Source: Gari tellinella
Lineage: Eukaryota; Mollusca; Bivalvia; Cardiida; Psammobiidae
Length of the DNA stretch: 64,000 nucleotides
Reading direction: 5' to 3'
NCBI GenBank assembly: GCA_922989275.2
Contig: OV277866.1
Location: forward strand, 34,861,246 to 34,925,245
Each line of letters opens with the position of its first letter. The stretch's first letter is position 1. Below the pieces are notes generated by a model. That model searched no databases, was not told where the DNA came from, and saw nothing but the letters and a program-made list of their open reading frames with translations. Of this stretch, positions 63,583 to 64,000 are shown one piece after another. The position numbers and the translations under genes are program-made.

Positions 63583-63690
63583 TGAAAGTAAAGCAGAATA
63601 CGTTTTAAGCACATTCTGCTTTACTTTCAATCTGTTTTAAGTGGTTAAGTATCTTTAAAGTTGGAATTAGTATTGAGGGTAAAGGGTTAA
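63583..63690 (+). mobile_element. Family C MITE, right part
   Basis: TGAAAGTAAAGCAGAATACG / TTTTAAGCACATTCTGCTTT, then GAGGGTAAAGGGTTAA with TTAA at 63687-63690. It completes the copy begun at 61194. Confidence 0.85.
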
Positions 63691-64000
63691 ATGAAATTAA
63701 ACTCACTCAACTTTGAGTGTGAACTAACTACTAACTGTTTTAAAGTATCGTCAGATTTCAAAGAAGTTGCTTCCGATTTGTAAGGGTATGTTATTTGCGC
63801 AAAGCAGGAGAAAATTCATACACTTACATTTATTTTCAGATTTCGGAATTCAATGTCTGCTTGGAAATGTAATCACATAAATGTTTTAATACAAAAAATC
63901 GAACATTTAAACATACAAAGGGAAAACAAATACTTATGAAATTACATGTTTGCTTTGTTTTGGGATAAGTAAATTGACATTCCAGTATTGTCGTTGTTTC
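63691..64000. other. No gene seen
   Basis: AT-rich end of the window. Confidence 0.5.

Overview
The window is eukaryotic nuclear DNA. Genes are split by GT-AG introns, coding density is very low, and most of the sequence is short transposable elements. The repeat content (tRNA-headed SINEs ending in AAATC repeats, a Penelope-like element, a Ty3/Gypsy element, AGGTCA-type repeats, many hairpin MITEs) and the PARP14-type RRM exons fit a bivalve mollusc. A heterodont such as Dreissena is my guess, not something the sequence proves.

Two host genes are visible, both on the + strand and both partial. The 3' end of a receptor tyrosine kinase gene lies in four exons at 7359-13166: catalytic loop, activation loop, C-lobe, then a long tail ending in a stop codon. 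The start of a PARP14-like gene lies at 56397-61000: a short first coding exon, then two RRM domains, each split over two exons. No N-terminal kinase exon was found in the 7.3 kb upstream, and the PARP14-like gene is not finished within the window.

Layout. 1-7.3 kb: a dead Tc1-type transposase, tandem repeats, hairpin repeats. 7.3-13.2 kb: kinase gene with MITEs in its introns. 13.2-39 kb: a dense field of MITEs, several nested, plus two SINEs. 39.4-52.7 kb: a TA-flanked element (family F) split by a complete 12.2-kb LTR retrotransposon with 1.02-kb LTRs, TAAA target duplication, a 3.9-kb untranslated leader and broken gag, protease, RT, RNase H and integrase frames. 52.7-56 kb: repeat remnants and a Penelope-like GIY-YIG fragment followed by an inverted pair of hammerhead-ribozyme-like motifs. 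56.4-61 kb: PARP14-like exons with a 1-kb fold-back element in an intron. 61.2-63.7 kb: a 5'-truncated LINE inserted into a MITE.

MITE families are labelled A-N here (my labels). A: TA-flanked, TIR starting CAGTGGAGAAAACG. B: TTAA-flanked, TTAACCCTTTCACT. C: TTAA-flanked, TTAACCCTTTACC. D: TA-flanked, CAGTAAAACCTCTCTA. E: TA-flanked, CAGTGTTCCCTC. F: TA-flanked, CAGTGGTAAATACGC. G: a 450-bp unit with a 168-bp palindrome. H: a palindrome of TCTCCATTCCTGAAAA type. J: TTAA-flanked, TTAACCCATTTAT. K: TA-flanked, CAG..GAAAC.CAATACTTCG. L: TTAGGT-flanked, CAGGGCTGCC. M: a 1.7-kb element with CTTTAAAG at both ends. N: hairpin units with GAGGACTCCT arms.

The most striking pattern is that families with unrelated ends and different target duplications carry the same internal hairpin. 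One core (AAACAGTTTGGA..CTGATCAGACGCCG with a GTAAC apex) sits in A, B, E and J. A second core (AAAGCAGGCTGAAAGTAAAG type) sits in C, D and L. The ends and the hairpins therefore seem to behave as exchangeable modules.
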